DNA of 57,062 nt, taken from DATATB01 sp036268995. Its GTDB lineage: Bacteria; Planctomycetota; Planctomycetia; Pirellulales; PNKZ01. The DNA lies in NCBI GenBank assembly GCA_036268995.1, contig DATATB010000125.1, positions 1-57,062 on the forward strand, in the 5' to 3' direction. The notes beneath the pieces were generated by a model. The model ran no database searches and had not been told where the DNA came from. It was given only the letters and a program-made list of their open reading frames with translations. Shown here in pieces: positions 1 to 8,467 of this stretch (its first letter is position 1; the number at the start of each line of letters is the position of its first letter). A program made the translations under genes and the position numbers.

Positions 1-44
1 CTCCTGCCGAGCCAAGCCCGGCGTCCCGCTTGGCTCGGCAGGAG
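1..44. repeat. Perfect 17-bp inverted repeat (hairpin)
   Basis: Bases 1-17 and 28-44 are exact reverse complements, separated by a 10-base loop. There is no T-run on either side, so it is not a textbook intrinsic terminator. It lies 43 bases past the stop of the minus-strand DevC-like gene and could end that transcript or be a dispersed repeat. The window edge cuts off whatever lies to the left, so the repeat could be longer. Confidence 0.75.
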
Positions 45-86
45 CCTCGCCCTCCCAGACTCAAAAATCACGATCGCAGCGACAAT

Positions 87-1226
87 CTAACTGAACAACA
101 GCGTGGCCGGGTCGGCGTTCTGCACTTTTCGCAGCGACAACAGCCCGGAGATCGCGCACATCAACACTCCCAACACGAAAACGCCGATGGCCATCGGCAG
201 AGTCATCTCCATCGGCACGTGCGCCGCACGCGAAGTAATCGCGTACATGGCCCGCGAGATGATCAACCCCGGGATAAAGCCCCCCACGGCCAGGATGAAC
301 GCTTGCGTCAGCACCGTCCACGAAAGATAGCCCGGCGGAAATCCCATGGCCTTGAGCGTGGCGTATTCCGACAGCCGGTTGTCGATGTCGCTCGATAGCA
401 CCTGGTAAGTGATGGCCACGCCCACGAGCACGGCCAGCACCACGCCCAGCCCGAAGATGATGCCCACCGAGGTCTTCATCACCCAGTGATGCCGATCCTG
501 CGCGTTGATTTGCGGCCGGGTGTAGACGACCACGTCTTCCGGCAGCACGTTGGCCAGTTCGCCGGCGACGCGCTCGGGATCGGCTCCGGGCCGGAGCTTC
601 ACCAGTCCCAGGCTCAAACTTTTCAGCGGCCGCGCCGGCATCAGGCGCGAAAACGTGAGGTCGCTGCAAACTACGGCGCCATCGGCGCTAAAGCCCGTGC
701 CGAGGGTGAAATTGCCCGTGATGAGGATCCGCTTGCCGCCGATTTCGGCTTCGGTGCCCGGCGTGTGCGGGCCGAAATCGGGATGCGACATGCGGTCCAT
801 CAGCACGTGGTACCGCTGCTCGATCTTCGCGCACTGCCGATTCAGTTCGGGCAGCAGAAATACGCGATCGGTCGGATTGAAGCCCATCAACAGCAGTCCG
901 CGCTCGTGGCCGGTATTGTGCATCCGCCACAGGTTAAGACCGACGTACAGCGGCATGGCGCGCGTCACGTCGGGATGGCTTTCGGCCTGCTGCAAGCGCT
1001 CGCGCGGCAGCGTGCCGCTGCGCACCATGTAGAGATAGTCGGGCGAGGCCAGCAGCAAGTCGAAATCGAGCTTGTCATAGACCAGTGAGGCGGTGAGCCG
1101 CACGGAATTGTAAAAGCCCAATTGCATCAGGATCAAAATGACGGCGAACGCCACGCCCGCCATCGCCACCAGGGTGCGGACCCTTTCATGCACCAGGTTG
1201 AGCCAGGCCAGCGGTGTTTGCTTCAT
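87..1226 (-). CDS. DevC-like ABC transporter permease (FtsX family)
   Basis: A 379-aa inner-membrane permease. One transmembrane segment lies at about residues 17-38. A large periplasmic domain (about 40-250) follows, then three C-terminal membrane segments (about 255-280, 305-330, 345-368). This is the MacB/FtsX/DevC layout. The motif SEYATLKAMGF is typical of the cytoplasmic coupling loop of DevC-type permeases. The gene follows a DevB-like membrane-fusion gene on the same strand, so the two probably form a tripartite exporter of lipids or glycolipids, as DevBCA does in heterocyst-forming cyanobacteria. The matching ATPase (DevA) is not in the window and may lie beyond position 1. The substrate here cannot be read from sequence. 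Confidence 0.85.
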   Translation of the reverse strand: MKQTPLAWLNLVHERVRTLVAMAGVAFAVILILMQLGFYNSVRLTASLVYDKLDFDLLLASPDYLYMVRSGTLPRERLQQAESHPDVTRAMPLYVGLNLWRMHNTGHERGLLLMGFNPTDRVFLLPELNRQCAKIEQRYHVLMDRMSHPDFGPHTPGTEAEIGGKRILITGNFTLGTGFSADGAVVCSDLTFSRLMPARPLKSLSLGLVKLRPGADPERVAGELANVLPEDVVVYTRPQINAQDRHHWVMKTSVGIIFGLGVVLAVLVGVAITYQVLSSDIDNRLSEYATLKAMGFPPGYLSWTVLTQAFILAVGGFIPGLIISRAMYAITSRAAHVPMEMTLPMAIGVFVLGVLMCAISGLLSLRKVQNADPATLLFS

Positions 1227-1262
1227 GAACGCGTCGTGCCCATTTCATCTCGCCACGTATTC

Positions 1263-1311
1263 CATTCATCATTCATCATTCATCAGTCATCAGTCATCAG
1301 TCATCAGTCAT
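1263..1311. repeat. Heptanucleotide tandem repeat array
   Basis: Seven consecutive 7-base units: three CATTCAT followed by four CAGTCAT. The array fills the junction between the devB-like stop codon and the devC-like start. The last unit touches the devB-like stop. On the transcribed strand it reads as repeated ATGACTG/ATGAATG. The unit length is not a multiple that preserves frame, and no protein is implied. Confidence 0.85.
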
Positions 1312-2462
1312 CATTTCTTCTCCGACGGCCGCGTGTCGATCTGCACGCGAACTTGCAGGTTCACCAGCCTGGCGGCCGGCGCGCTGTTGTCCAAGCGAAC
1401 GTGAACCTTGACGACTCGCAGGTCGGTATTGTCCGTGGGACTGAGGCTCAGCACCTGGTTTTTCGCCACCGTCGTGGCGATAAAGTCGACAGTGCCCATT
1501 AGCGGAGCGTCCAGCGCGTCGCTCGTGACGGTGGCCCGCTGATGGTTGTCGATCCACGACACTTGCGTTTCGTAGACTTCGGCAATCGCGTACATCTGCG
1601 ACGTGTCGCCCATGCGCAGCACCGGATCTTGCGCGATCGTTTCGCCGGGGTGCGTTACGATTTCGAGCACTTGCCCGTCGATGGGCGCCCGCACGATCGC
1701 CATCTCGAGCCGATCGTTGGCCAGCGCGATCTGGCTGCGCAGCGAATCGAGATCGATGGCCGACAGCAGCCGCTGGCTATTGACCTTGGCGGCGGCGAGT
1801 TGCTCGTTGGCCTGCTTGACGCTGAACGCTTGCGCCGCCCGGCTCTTGGCCAGCATGGTTTCGTCGCTGGCGAGCTTGGCATGGGCCTGGTCGGCCAGCA
1901 GCTTCTGATGGTTCAATTCTTGTGGCGAAATGATCGAGCTGTCTTTGCGAGTGAGATTCTGCATGCGCTCCAGATCGCCGGCGGCGACCTCGAGGTTCTT
2001 TTTCGAAAGCGCCACGGCGGCTTCTTGCGCATCGAGATCGAACTGCTGAAGCTTGAGTTGCTCGACGGTCAGCATGGCTCCGGCCACCAGGTTTTTGCCG
2101 TAGGCTTCTTCGATATCGCGGCGCTTGGTGGCTTCGACGAGGGCCAGCTCGGCCGATTGTTTTTCGGCCAGCCGCATGGGATAGCTGGCCAGGTAGGCCA
2201 GCGGCTCGTCTTTTTTCACCTGCTGGCCGGCCGACACTTTCAGCTCTTTGACGCGGTCGCCGGCCGTGGCGCCCACGGCGCGCACGCCCCCCTTGGGCAC
2301 GAAGGTGCCCAGGGCGACCACGCGCCCGGTATTGATCGGTTTGCTGCCCTCGACGTCTTGGGCCGGTCCGGCAACGGTCGTTGCCTCATACCAGCGGTAG
2401 CCCACGACCGCCAAGGCCAGCAAAACGAGAAAGACCACTAGAAGTGACAACAGTCTTCGCAT
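1311..2462 (-). CDS. DevB-like periplasmic adaptor (HlyD/membrane fusion family)
   Basis: A 383-aa membrane-fusion protein. One N-terminal membrane anchor (residues 1-25) is followed by a beta-barrel/lipoyl half (about 50-95) and a long alpha-helical hairpin rich in Ala, Gln, Leu and Glu (about 95-240). A second lipoyl half follows, with APIDGQVLEI at about 255, then the C-terminal beta domain. The start is set at 2462: it has AAAGG about 10 bases upstream and begins a clean signal anchor. The longer reading back to 2588 would run into the promoter. It links the DevC-like permease encoded next to an outer-membrane channel. The order devB then devC matches the known DevBCA operons. Confidence 0.85.
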   Translation of the reverse strand: MRRLLSLLVVFLVLLALAVVGYRWYEATTVAGPAQDVEGSKPINTGRVVALGTFVPKGGVRAVGATAGDRVKELKVSAGQQVKKDEPLAYLASYPMRLAEKQSAELALVEATKRRDIEEAYGKNLVAGAMLTVEQLKLQQFDLDAQEAAVALSKKNLEVAAGDLERMQNLTRKDSSIISPQELNHQKLLADQAHAKLASDETMLAKSRAAQAFSVKQANEQLAAAKVNSQRLLSAIDLDSLRSQIALANDRLEMAIVRAPIDGQVLEIVTHPGETIAQDPVLRMGDTSQMYAIAEVYETQVSWIDNHQRATVTSDALDAPLMGTVDFIATTVAKNQVLSLSPTDNTDLRVVKVHVRLDNSAPAARLVNLQVRVQIDTRPSEKK

Positions 2463-2480
2463 GGCAAGCCTTTCAGCAGG

Positions 2481-2518
2481 TCCTAGCCTAGGATAGTCTA
2501 AGCCTAGACACCCTACAA
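2481..2518 (-). promoter_or_regulatory. Candidate promoter with palindromic operator for the devB-like gene
   Basis: On the minus strand TTGTAG (2518-2513) and TATCCT (2495-2490) are separated by exactly 17 bases, about 20 bases before the start codon. The -10 overlaps an odd palindrome, TCCTAGCCTAGGA (2481-2493). A related one, TCTAAGCCTAGA (2497-2508), lies in the spacer. The shared core GCCTAG recurs 16 bases apart. This layout fits a repressor site, but no regulator gene is visible next to it. Confidence 0.4.
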
Positions 2519-2586
2519 CGACGCGCCGGGCGGCTTCTCCAGCGCCGCCTGCGATGCCCCGGCACACGCTGGCCCGGCTGTTTGGC

Positions 2587-4260
2587 ATGAAGATCGCCTC
2601 GATTCCGCAAATCTACCGGCATCTGGCCCGCTGGCGCGAGATCATCTCCGTCTTGAGCCGGCACGGCCTGGCCAATTGGGTCAGCCGGCTGGACCTGGAA
2701 TTTGCCAAGGACGTGCTCCGCGACCGCGACGGCGAGGCCCTGGCACGCCTGCGGCCCGAGGAGCGCGTGCGTTTGGCGCTGGCGGAGCTGGGGCCCACCT
2801 TCATCAAGCTGGGGCAAATCCTGAGCACTCGGCCCGACCTGGTCGGCGTGGCCTTGGCCGGCGAGTTGCAGCAATTGCAGGACGAAGTCCGCGCCGATCC
2901 GCCGGAAACGGCCCGCGCCACGATTGAATCCGAGCTTGGGCAATCGATCGAGGAGCTGTTCGCCGAGTTCGATCCCCGGCCGCTGGCTTCGGCTTCGATC
3001 GGCCAGGTCCACGCGGCCCGGTTGAAAACCGGCGAGCCCGTCGTGGTCAAGGTCCAGCACGCGGGCATCGAAGACAAGGTCCGCGTGGATCTGGATATTT
3101 TGTCGGGCATGGCCATGCTGGCCGAGCGCATCCCCGAATTCCAGAACTACCGCCCGCGCGCCACGGCCGCCGAGTTTCAGCGGCAATTGCGGCGCGAGCT
3201 GGACTTTGGCCGCGAAGAGCGCAACATGCAGCAGTTCGCTGCTGATTTTGCCGACGATCCCCGGATTTGCATTCCACGCCCGTACAGCGAGCTGTGTACC
3301 GGCCGGGTGCTGACGATGCAGCGGCTCGAGGGGACGAAGCTGGCCGACTCGGCCCGGCTGGCGGCGCAAGGCATCGACTTGAACCAGGTCGCGCGCCGCG
3401 GGGCCGAATTGTACTTGAAGATGATTTTTGGCTCCGGGCTGTATCACGCCGACCCGCATCCGGGCAACCTCGTCTTGCTCCCTTCGGGCGTGATCGGGCT
3501 GCTGGATTTCGGCATGGTAGGCCGGATCGACGAGCCGCTGCGCGAAGATATCGAAGAGCTATTCCTGGCGCTGGCCGCGCAAGACGCCGGGCAGTTGGCC
3601 AATATCATCATCCGGCTCGGCTCGGTGCCGCCGGATCTGGACCGCCCGGCGCTGGCCAGCGACCTGGCCGATTTCATCTCGCACTACGCGCATCAGAGTT
3701 TCGACAAGTTCGATCTGTCCGGCGCGCTCAACGAGCTAGTCGAGATGATTCGCCGCTACCGGATCATGCTGCCGGCGCGCATCGCGATGCTGATCAAGGT
3801 GCTGGTGATGCTCGAGGGCACCTCGCGCTTGCTGGCCCCGCAATTCAACCTGATGGAACTGATGCAGCCGATGCAGTCCAAGATGCTGCGCCAACGGCTT
3901 TCGCCCACCCGGCAACTGAAAAAGCTGCGGCGGTTCTATTTCGAAGTCGAACGGCTGGCCGGCTCGCTGCCGCGGGGCCTGACCAATATCCTGGAACAAG
4001 TGCAGGCCGGCCGCTACACCGTTCACCTGGATCATCGCGGCCTGGAGCCCTCGGTCAATCGCCTGGTCTATGGCATGCTGACCAGCGCGCTGTTTCTGGG
4101 CAGCACGCAATTGCTCACCTCCGGCGTGCCCCCGCGACTGAGTCTGCCCTGGTTCGAAGAATTCTCGGTGCTCGGCGCGTTGGGTTGCGGATTGAGCATC
4201 GCCCTGGGGCTGCGGCTGCTACGCGCGATCAGCAAATCCGGGCATTTGGACGGGCCGTAA
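2587..4260 (+). CDS. ABC1/UbiB-family atypical protein kinase-like protein
   Basis: About 557 aa. Family hallmarks are present in order: the KxGQ signature in FIKLGQILSTRPDL (about residue 70), the Ala-rich nucleotide loop ASIGQVHAA (about 138), a VVVKVQ lysine strand, YHADPHPGN (about 290), and the metal-binding LLDFGMVG (about 308). The C-terminus carries one or two hydrophobic segments (about 495-550), as in membrane-attached UbiB/AarF proteins. The family supports ubiquinone or other isoprenoid lipid metabolism and has unorthodox ATPase activity. The start at 2587 matches family N-termini (six residues before IPQ); 2554 is an in-frame alternative. It is divergent from the devB-like gene. 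Confidence 0.85.
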   Translation: MKIASIPQIYRHLARWREIISVLSRHGLANWVSRLDLEFAKDVLRDRDGEALARLRPEERVRLALAELGPTFIKLGQILSTRPDLVGVALAGELQQLQDEVRADPPETARATIESELGQSIEELFAEFDPRPLASASIGQVHAARLKTGEPVVVKVQHAGIEDKVRVDLDILSGMAMLAERIPEFQNYRPRATAAEFQRQLRRELDFGREERNMQQFAADFADDPRICIPRPYSELCTGRVLTMQRLEGTKLADSARLAAQGIDLNQVARRGAELYLKMIFGSGLYHADPHPGNLVLLPSGVIGLLDFGMVGRIDEPLREDIEELFLALAAQDAGQLANIIIRLGSVPPDLDRPALASDLADFISHYAHQSFDKFDLSGALNELVEMIRRYRIMLPARIAMLIKVLVMLEGTSRLLAPQFNLMELMQPMQSKMLRQRLSPTRQLKKLRRFYFEVERLAGSLPRGLTNILEQVQAGRYTVHLDHRGLEPSVNRLVYGMLTSALFLGSTQLLTSGVPPRLSLPWFEEFSVLGALGCGLSIALGLRLLRAISKSGHLDGP

Positions 4261-4263
4261 CGT

Positions 4264-4310
4264 TTGTCCGTGGTCCGTGGTCCGTTGCAACTGACCACTG
4301 ACAACTGACC
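4264..4310. repeat. Long imperfect hairpin built of 7-base units, between convergent genes
   Basis: GTCCGTG-type units (4266-4285) face CAACTGA/CCACTGA units (4288-4308). The two halves pair across a centre at 4287/4288 over about 22 bp. C-T mismatches recur at 7-base intervals (4283, 4276, 4269), with one further mismatch at 4272. It sits in the 68-bp gap between the convergent UbiB-like and sulfatase genes, so it may act as a bidirectional transcription stop. No T-tract is present. Confidence 0.6.
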
Positions 4311-4328
4311 CCACCAGCGGTCGCGGCT

Positions 4329-5888
4329 TTATGGGACTTTCGTCTTGGGCATCGCATCGACAAATTTCGCGTCGGTCCGTCGCAGTTCGTCGATCGTCTT
4401 GCCGCGCAGCGACTTCAATCGCTCGGCGTGTTCGGGCTTGGCGGCCAGATTCGTCAGTTCTTCCGGATCGGCGTCCAGGTCGTAGAGCTCTTCGGTTTCA
4501 CCTTCGATCAGGTAGCGGACATATTTGTATTTGCCGTCGCGCAGCAGTGCATACCACGGCACGCCGCTCTGGTACAGCCGGTTCTTGTCGCTCGGGATCT
4601 TGTCGGTGGCCGCGCCATAGCTGGTCGCCGTGTGGGTCATCAGCAGCGGCCGATCCAATACGGCCTTTTCCGGGTCTTTCAGCAGTGGTCGAATATCGCG
4701 GCCGTGCGTCTTCCAAGGGACGTTGACGCCGGCGGTGTGGCAAAATAGCTCGACCAGATCCGGCCCGTTGACCGGCTGCTTGCAAACTTTGCCCGTCGGC
4801 ACATGACCGGCCCAAGAGATGATCAGCGGCGAGGCGACGGTCGCATCGTACGGCGCCACCTTCTGATTGAAACCATGCTCGCCCAGGCCGTAGCCTTGAT
4901 CGGCACTGTAGACGACCAGCGTGTTTTCCAATTGGCCCGAAGCCGCCAGCGCCGCCAACACGCGGCCGACTCCTTCGTCCACCGCGGCCATGCACTCGTT
5001 CACCTGCTGGATCCAGGCTTCGTACGGCTTGCCGGGCTTGCTCATGTCGAAGTTGTCTTTACGCGCGGCCTTTCGGATCAGCGCCGGCTTGCCGTCGGCG
5101 CCGGGCATCCAGGCCTTGGTCGTTTCCAGGTACTTCGGCTTGTCGGGCCAGGGGCCGTAGATATCGACCGGCACCGGAGCGTTCTTGCCGGCAAGCGTCT
5201 TCTTATAGCGATCGGCCGGAGTCGTCGGCCCGTGAATCGCGCCGTAGCAGAGCCACAGATACCAGGGCTTGTTGGGGTCGCGATGCTTGCCCTGCACGTA
5301 GTCGACGGCCCAATCGGTGTAGTTGTCGGTCGAGTAGCCGCCGGTGGCCCGCTCCTTGCCGTCGAAGGCGATGATCTCGTCCTTGTAATAGTTGCCGGCG
5401 TTGTCCGGATGCGCCGGGCGGTTCCACACGCACTGGTAGTCCCAATCGCGGCCGAAGCCCGTGTCGGTGCCCGTGTGCCATTTGCCAATTTGCGCGGTGT
5501 GATAGCCTTGCTTCCGAAACTGGGCCGGCACGAACGGGCATTGCGCCGGGTCGTACGCGCTGCCGGGATACGGGCCTTCCATCCGCATCGACATCACCGC
5601 GTGCTGCAAGCGGCCGGTCAGGATCGTTGCCCGCGAAGGCATGCACCAGGCGCCCAGATAACACCGCTCGAAGCGCACGCCGCTGTCGGCAAGTCGATCG
5701 ATCTGCGGGGTCTTGACCCAGTCCGGCCCGCCGTCGTAGCAACTGAGCGTTTTGTAGGATTGGTCGTCGGCGTAAATGAACAGAATGTTCGGCCGCTTCT
5801 GATTCGCCTGTTCGGCAGCCGCGATTGGCCCACCCAGCAGTGAGATGGCCGCCAGAACGAACACCGCGGGACGGATCAGCGCACGCAT
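4329..5888 (-). CDS. Secreted sulfatase (arylsulfatase family)
   Basis: A 519-aa exported hydrolase. A signal peptide covers residues 1-25 (hydrophobic VFVLAAISLLGG, cleavage near AAA). The mature part starts with RPNILFIYADDQ, the metal-binding N-terminus of the alkaline-phosphatase/sulfatase fold. CMPSRATILTGR at about 82 is the C-x-P-S-R site whose Cys is converted to formylglycine. GKWHTG and the later SADQGYGLGEHG supply further metal and substrate residues. The start at 5888 has GAGG upstream; the reading back to 6080 is not supported. Such enzymes cleave sulfate esters from marine or plant polysaccharides and are numerous in planctomycetes. The sugar substrate cannot be predicted. Maturation would need an anaerobic or FGE-type enzyme encoded elsewhere. 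Confidence 0.9.
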   Translation of the reverse strand: MRALIRPAVFVLAAISLLGGPIAAAEQANQKRPNILFIYADDQSYKTLSCYDGGPDWVKTPQIDRLADSGVRFERCYLGAWCMPSRATILTGRLQHAVMSMRMEGPYPGSAYDPAQCPFVPAQFRKQGYHTAQIGKWHTGTDTGFGRDWDYQCVWNRPAHPDNAGNYYKDEIIAFDGKERATGGYSTDNYTDWAVDYVQGKHRDPNKPWYLWLCYGAIHGPTTPADRYKKTLAGKNAPVPVDIYGPWPDKPKYLETTKAWMPGADGKPALIRKAARKDNFDMSKPGKPYEAWIQQVNECMAAVDEGVGRVLAALAASGQLENTLVVYSADQGYGLGEHGFNQKVAPYDATVASPLIISWAGHVPTGKVCKQPVNGPDLVELFCHTAGVNVPWKTHGRDIRPLLKDPEKAVLDRPLLMTHTATSYGAATDKIPSDKNRLYQSGVPWYALLRDGKYKYVRYLIEGETEELYDLDADPEELTNLAAKPEHAERLKSLRGKTIDELRRTDAKFVDAMPKTKVP

Positions 5889-6007
5889 GAATGGAAACCT
5901 CGAAGAGCAGCTTGGCGGGCAGACGCGATGGAAGCCGCCATTCTTGCTCGCCGAGCGCGCGCGAGCAAGCAGGTTCTCGGCAGCGAAACACCACGACGCG
6001 GCGCAAG

Positions 6008-6082
6008 CCCACGGATTGCAATCCGTGGGGGCTCCGGGCAACGGCCGCATCAATCCAGGTGCCGCTGGAGCTCGCGGCACCT
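6008..6082. terminator. Two adjacent strong hairpins downstream of the coiled-coil gene
   Basis: Bases 6008-6029 form a perfect 22-bp palindrome (CCCACGGATTG and its complement). Bases 6057-6065 pair with 6074-6082 (9 bp, 8-base loop). The second stem ends inside the stop codon of the 56-aa gene at 6081. Together they lie between that gene and the sulfatase start, both read on the minus strand, so they may terminate the upstream transcript. No U-tract follows. Confidence 0.5.
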
Positions 6083-6251
6083 ACGCGGCGTCTGCCAGCG
6101 GTTGCGGTTGCGGCTTGGCCGCGACCGGCGGGGCGAATTCCGCCAACAGTTTTTCCAGGCGCGAGTCCAACTCATTGAGCTGGCTGAGCACTTCATCCTG
6201 CCGGGCCTCGAGTTGGGCCAACAGGTCGTCGCGTTCTGAGGCAATACGCAT
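6081..6251 (-). CDS. 56-aa coiled-coil protein of unknown function
   Basis: Starting at 6251, the reading frame gives a 56-residue acidic protein. Residues 3-38 show heptads of Leu/Ile/Val (DDLLAQLEARQDEVLSQL and on) that predict one amphipathic helix or coiled coil. A Pro/Ala-rich tail follows. It resembles short SlyX-like or accessory coiled-coil proteins only in style, and no family is claimed. The codon composition looks coding. The frame also extends to 6440 without a stop, but that part is not coil-forming and is probably not translated with it. It is followed directly by hairpins. Confidence 0.45.
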   Translation of the reverse strand: MRIASERDDLLAQLEARQDEVLSQLNELDSRLEKLLAEFAPPVAAKPQPQPLADAA

Positions 6252-6573
6252 GGGCAAACGCTGGCAGCACGAGGCGGGAAGCACTGGGTCGATTGTCCGC
6301 TTGAAGAGCATCGGCCGCCTCGCCCCCGGTGGTTGAACCGGTTCGGACCGACCAGGCCAGTAGCACGCCCATGCCAGGGCCGCTTGTACCGGTCGGATAA
6401 TTCGGGAAAGCCAGCACCCGCTGCCAGTCATCAGCACCAACTTCGTAAATCGCCAGCATGCCGCTGCCAGCGACGGCGCTGGTTGACCGTCTGGTAAGGC
6501 CCAGGGATGATGGCACGACGTTTGCCGCTAGCAGCGTACTCCCACGTTTCGACCTTCAACCTGTTGGGCCGTC
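6252..6573. other. Intergenic region with a coding-like minus-strand patch
   Basis: This 322-base stretch separates the coiled-coil gene from treZ and should contain the treZ promoter, but no convincing -35/-10 pair is visible. On the minus strand, roughly 6350-6480 reads as a protein-like segment (for example MLAIYEVGADDWQRVLAFP) without an obvious start, signal or family. It may be a gene remnant. Nothing else was identified. Confidence 0.3.
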
Positions 6574-8466
6574 ATGCAAAGCGTTCAAACCGCACGCCGC
6601 TTGCCAATTGGGGCCGAGTGCCAGTCCGGCGGAGTTCACTTTCGCCTGTGGGCGCCCAAACGCCGCAAGGTCGAAGTCGTCGGCGGCGAGGCCGATGCCC
6701 GCGCCTGGCCGCTGGAACCAGAGGGCGACGGTTATTTCTCGGGTTTCATTGGCGGCCTGGGAGCCGGCTTCCGCTATCGATTCCGTCTGGACGACGAGCA
6801 GAAACTTTTTCCCGATCCGGTGAGCCGTTTTCAGCCCGAGGGCGTACACGGACCTTCGGAAGTGATCGACCCGGAGTGTTTTGCTTGGGCCGATGCCGAC
6901 TGGCGCGGACCAGAGTTGCTGGGGCAAGTGGTGTACGAAATGCATATCGGCACCTTCACGCCCGAAGGTACGTATCGTGCCGCCGCCGAGCACCTGGCTT
7001 ATCTGAAAGACTTGGGCATTACGACCGTCGAAATCATGCCAGTAGCCGACTTCGACGGCGAGTTCGGCTGGGGCTACGACGGCGTTGATCTATATGCGCC
7101 CACTCGGCTGTACGGCCGCCCCGACGATCTGCGCGACTTCGTCAATCGGGCCCATGGGCTGGGCCTGGCCGTGCTGTTGGACGTGGTCTACAACCACCTC
7201 GGCCCGAGCGGCTGTTACCTGCGCAGCTTCGCCGACGAGTACTTTACCGATCGCCACAAAAACGAATGGGGCGAAGGAATCAACTACGACGATCACGGCT
7301 CGGGCCCGGTGCGCGAGTTCTTCGTGCGCAATGCCGGCTATTGGATCGACGAGTTTCATTTCGACGGGCTGCGGCTCGATGCCACGCATGCCATCATCGA
7401 TGACTCACCCGAGCACGTGCTGCTGGCCATCAGCCAGGAAGTACGACGGGTGGCCGGATCGCGGCAAACCTTGCTCGTGTCGGAAAACGAAACGCAGGAA
7501 ACGCGCCAGATCACACCGATCGAAGACGGCGGCTATGGCCTCGATGCGGCCTGGAACGACGACTTCCACCATGCGGCCCGCGTGGCGATGACGGGTCAGA
7601 ACGAATATTATTATGCCGACTATCGCGGCACGCCGCAGGAGCTGATTTCGGCCGTGCGCTGGGGCTATTTGTTTCAGGGGCAGTGGCACGTCACGCAGCA
7701 AAAGCTGCGCGGCTCGCCGGCCTACCACGTGCCGGCCGCGCGTTTTGTGACATTTCTGGAAAACCACGATCAGACCGCCAATTCCGGCCAGGCGCTGCGC
7801 GTGCATCAACTCACTTCGCCGGGACGCTACCGAGCGATGACGGCCTTGCTGCTGCTCGCGCCGGGCACACCGATGCTGTTCCAGGGACAGGAGTTCGCCT
7901 CGACGCGGCCGTTCTATTATTTTGCCGACCACGAGCCCGAACTGGCTCGGCTGGTGTGCGAGGGGCGCGCCGAGTATTTAAAACGGTTTCGCAGCCTGGC
8001 CGGTTGGCGAGTCTGCGATTTTGCCAGTCCGGCCGAGCGCCAGACATTTATGGCCTGCAAGCTGGACCTGGCCGAGCGCGAGCGGCATCCGGAAGCGTTG
8101 GCCCTGCATCGCGATTTGCTCGCGCTGCGACGCGAAGATCCGGTGTTCGCCGCGCAACGCGGCGACCGCGTGCAGGGAGCCGTGCTGGCCGCCGAGTGCC
8201 TGGTGCTGCGCTTTTTTGGAGAAGAACACGGCGACCGGCTGCTGTTTATCAATCTCGGCCCTGGCCAGCGCGGCTATTCGGCCGCCGAACCGCTGTTAGC
8301 TGCGCCGGCCGACAGCGAGTGGCAACTGCGTTGGTCGAGCCAGGATCCGCGCTACGGCGGCCCCGGCACACCGCCGCTGGACACGCGCGAAGACTGGCAT
8401 CTGCCCGCCCACTCCGCCGTGCTACTGACGAGCACGCCGCGAAGTCAAGGGCAGTGCCGTCCGTAA
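6574..8466 (+). CDS. treZ: Malto-oligosyltrehalose trehalohydrolase
   Basis: A 630-aa GH13 enzyme. It releases free trehalose from maltooligosyl trehalose made by TreY. An N-terminal CBM48-like domain (about 12-95, beginning VHFRLWAPKRRKVEVV) precedes the (beta/alpha)8 barrel. The conserved GH13 regions are visible: LLDVVYNHLGPSG (about 203), FDGLRLDATHAI (about 265, with the Asp nucleophile), LLVSENE (about 307, acid/base Glu) and TFLENHDQTAN (about 390). The motif MLFQGQEFAST is typical of TreZ. Its partner treY is encoded convergently across a repeat block rather than in one operon. No treX debranching gene is seen. The start has only a weak GGG upstream. Confidence 0.93.
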   Translation: MQSVQTARRLPIGAECQSGGVHFRLWAPKRRKVEVVGGEADARAWPLEPEGDGYFSGFIGGLGAGFRYRFRLDDEQKLFPDPVSRFQPEGVHGPSEVIDPECFAWADADWRGPELLGQVVYEMHIGTFTPEGTYRAAAEHLAYLKDLGITTVEIMPVADFDGEFGWGYDGVDLYAPTRLYGRPDDLRDFVNRAHGLGLAVLLDVVYNHLGPSGCYLRSFADEYFTDRHKNEWGEGINYDDHGSGPVREFFVRNAGYWIDEFHFDGLRLDATHAIIDDSPEHVLLAISQEVRRVAGSRQTLLVSENETQETRQITPIEDGGYGLDAAWNDDFHHAARVAMTGQNEYYYADYRGTPQELISAVRWGYLFQGQWHVTQQKLRGSPAYHVPAARFVTFLENHDQTANSGQALRVHQLTSPGRYRAMTALLLLAPGTPMLFQGQEFASTRPFYYFADHEPELARLVCEGRAEYLKRFRSLAGWRVCDFASPAERQTFMACKLDLAERERHPEALALHRDLLALRREDPVFAAQRGDRVQGAVLAAECLVLRFFGEEHGDRLLFINLGPGQRGYSAAEPLLAAPADSEWQLRWSSQDPRYGGPGTPPLDTREDWHLPAHSAVLLTSTPRSQGQCRP

Positions 8467-8467
8467 C

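Noticed and set aside
1263..1311. Possible CRISPR-like repeat
   Set aside because: Units are 7 bases with no spacers, so it is a simple tandem repeat.
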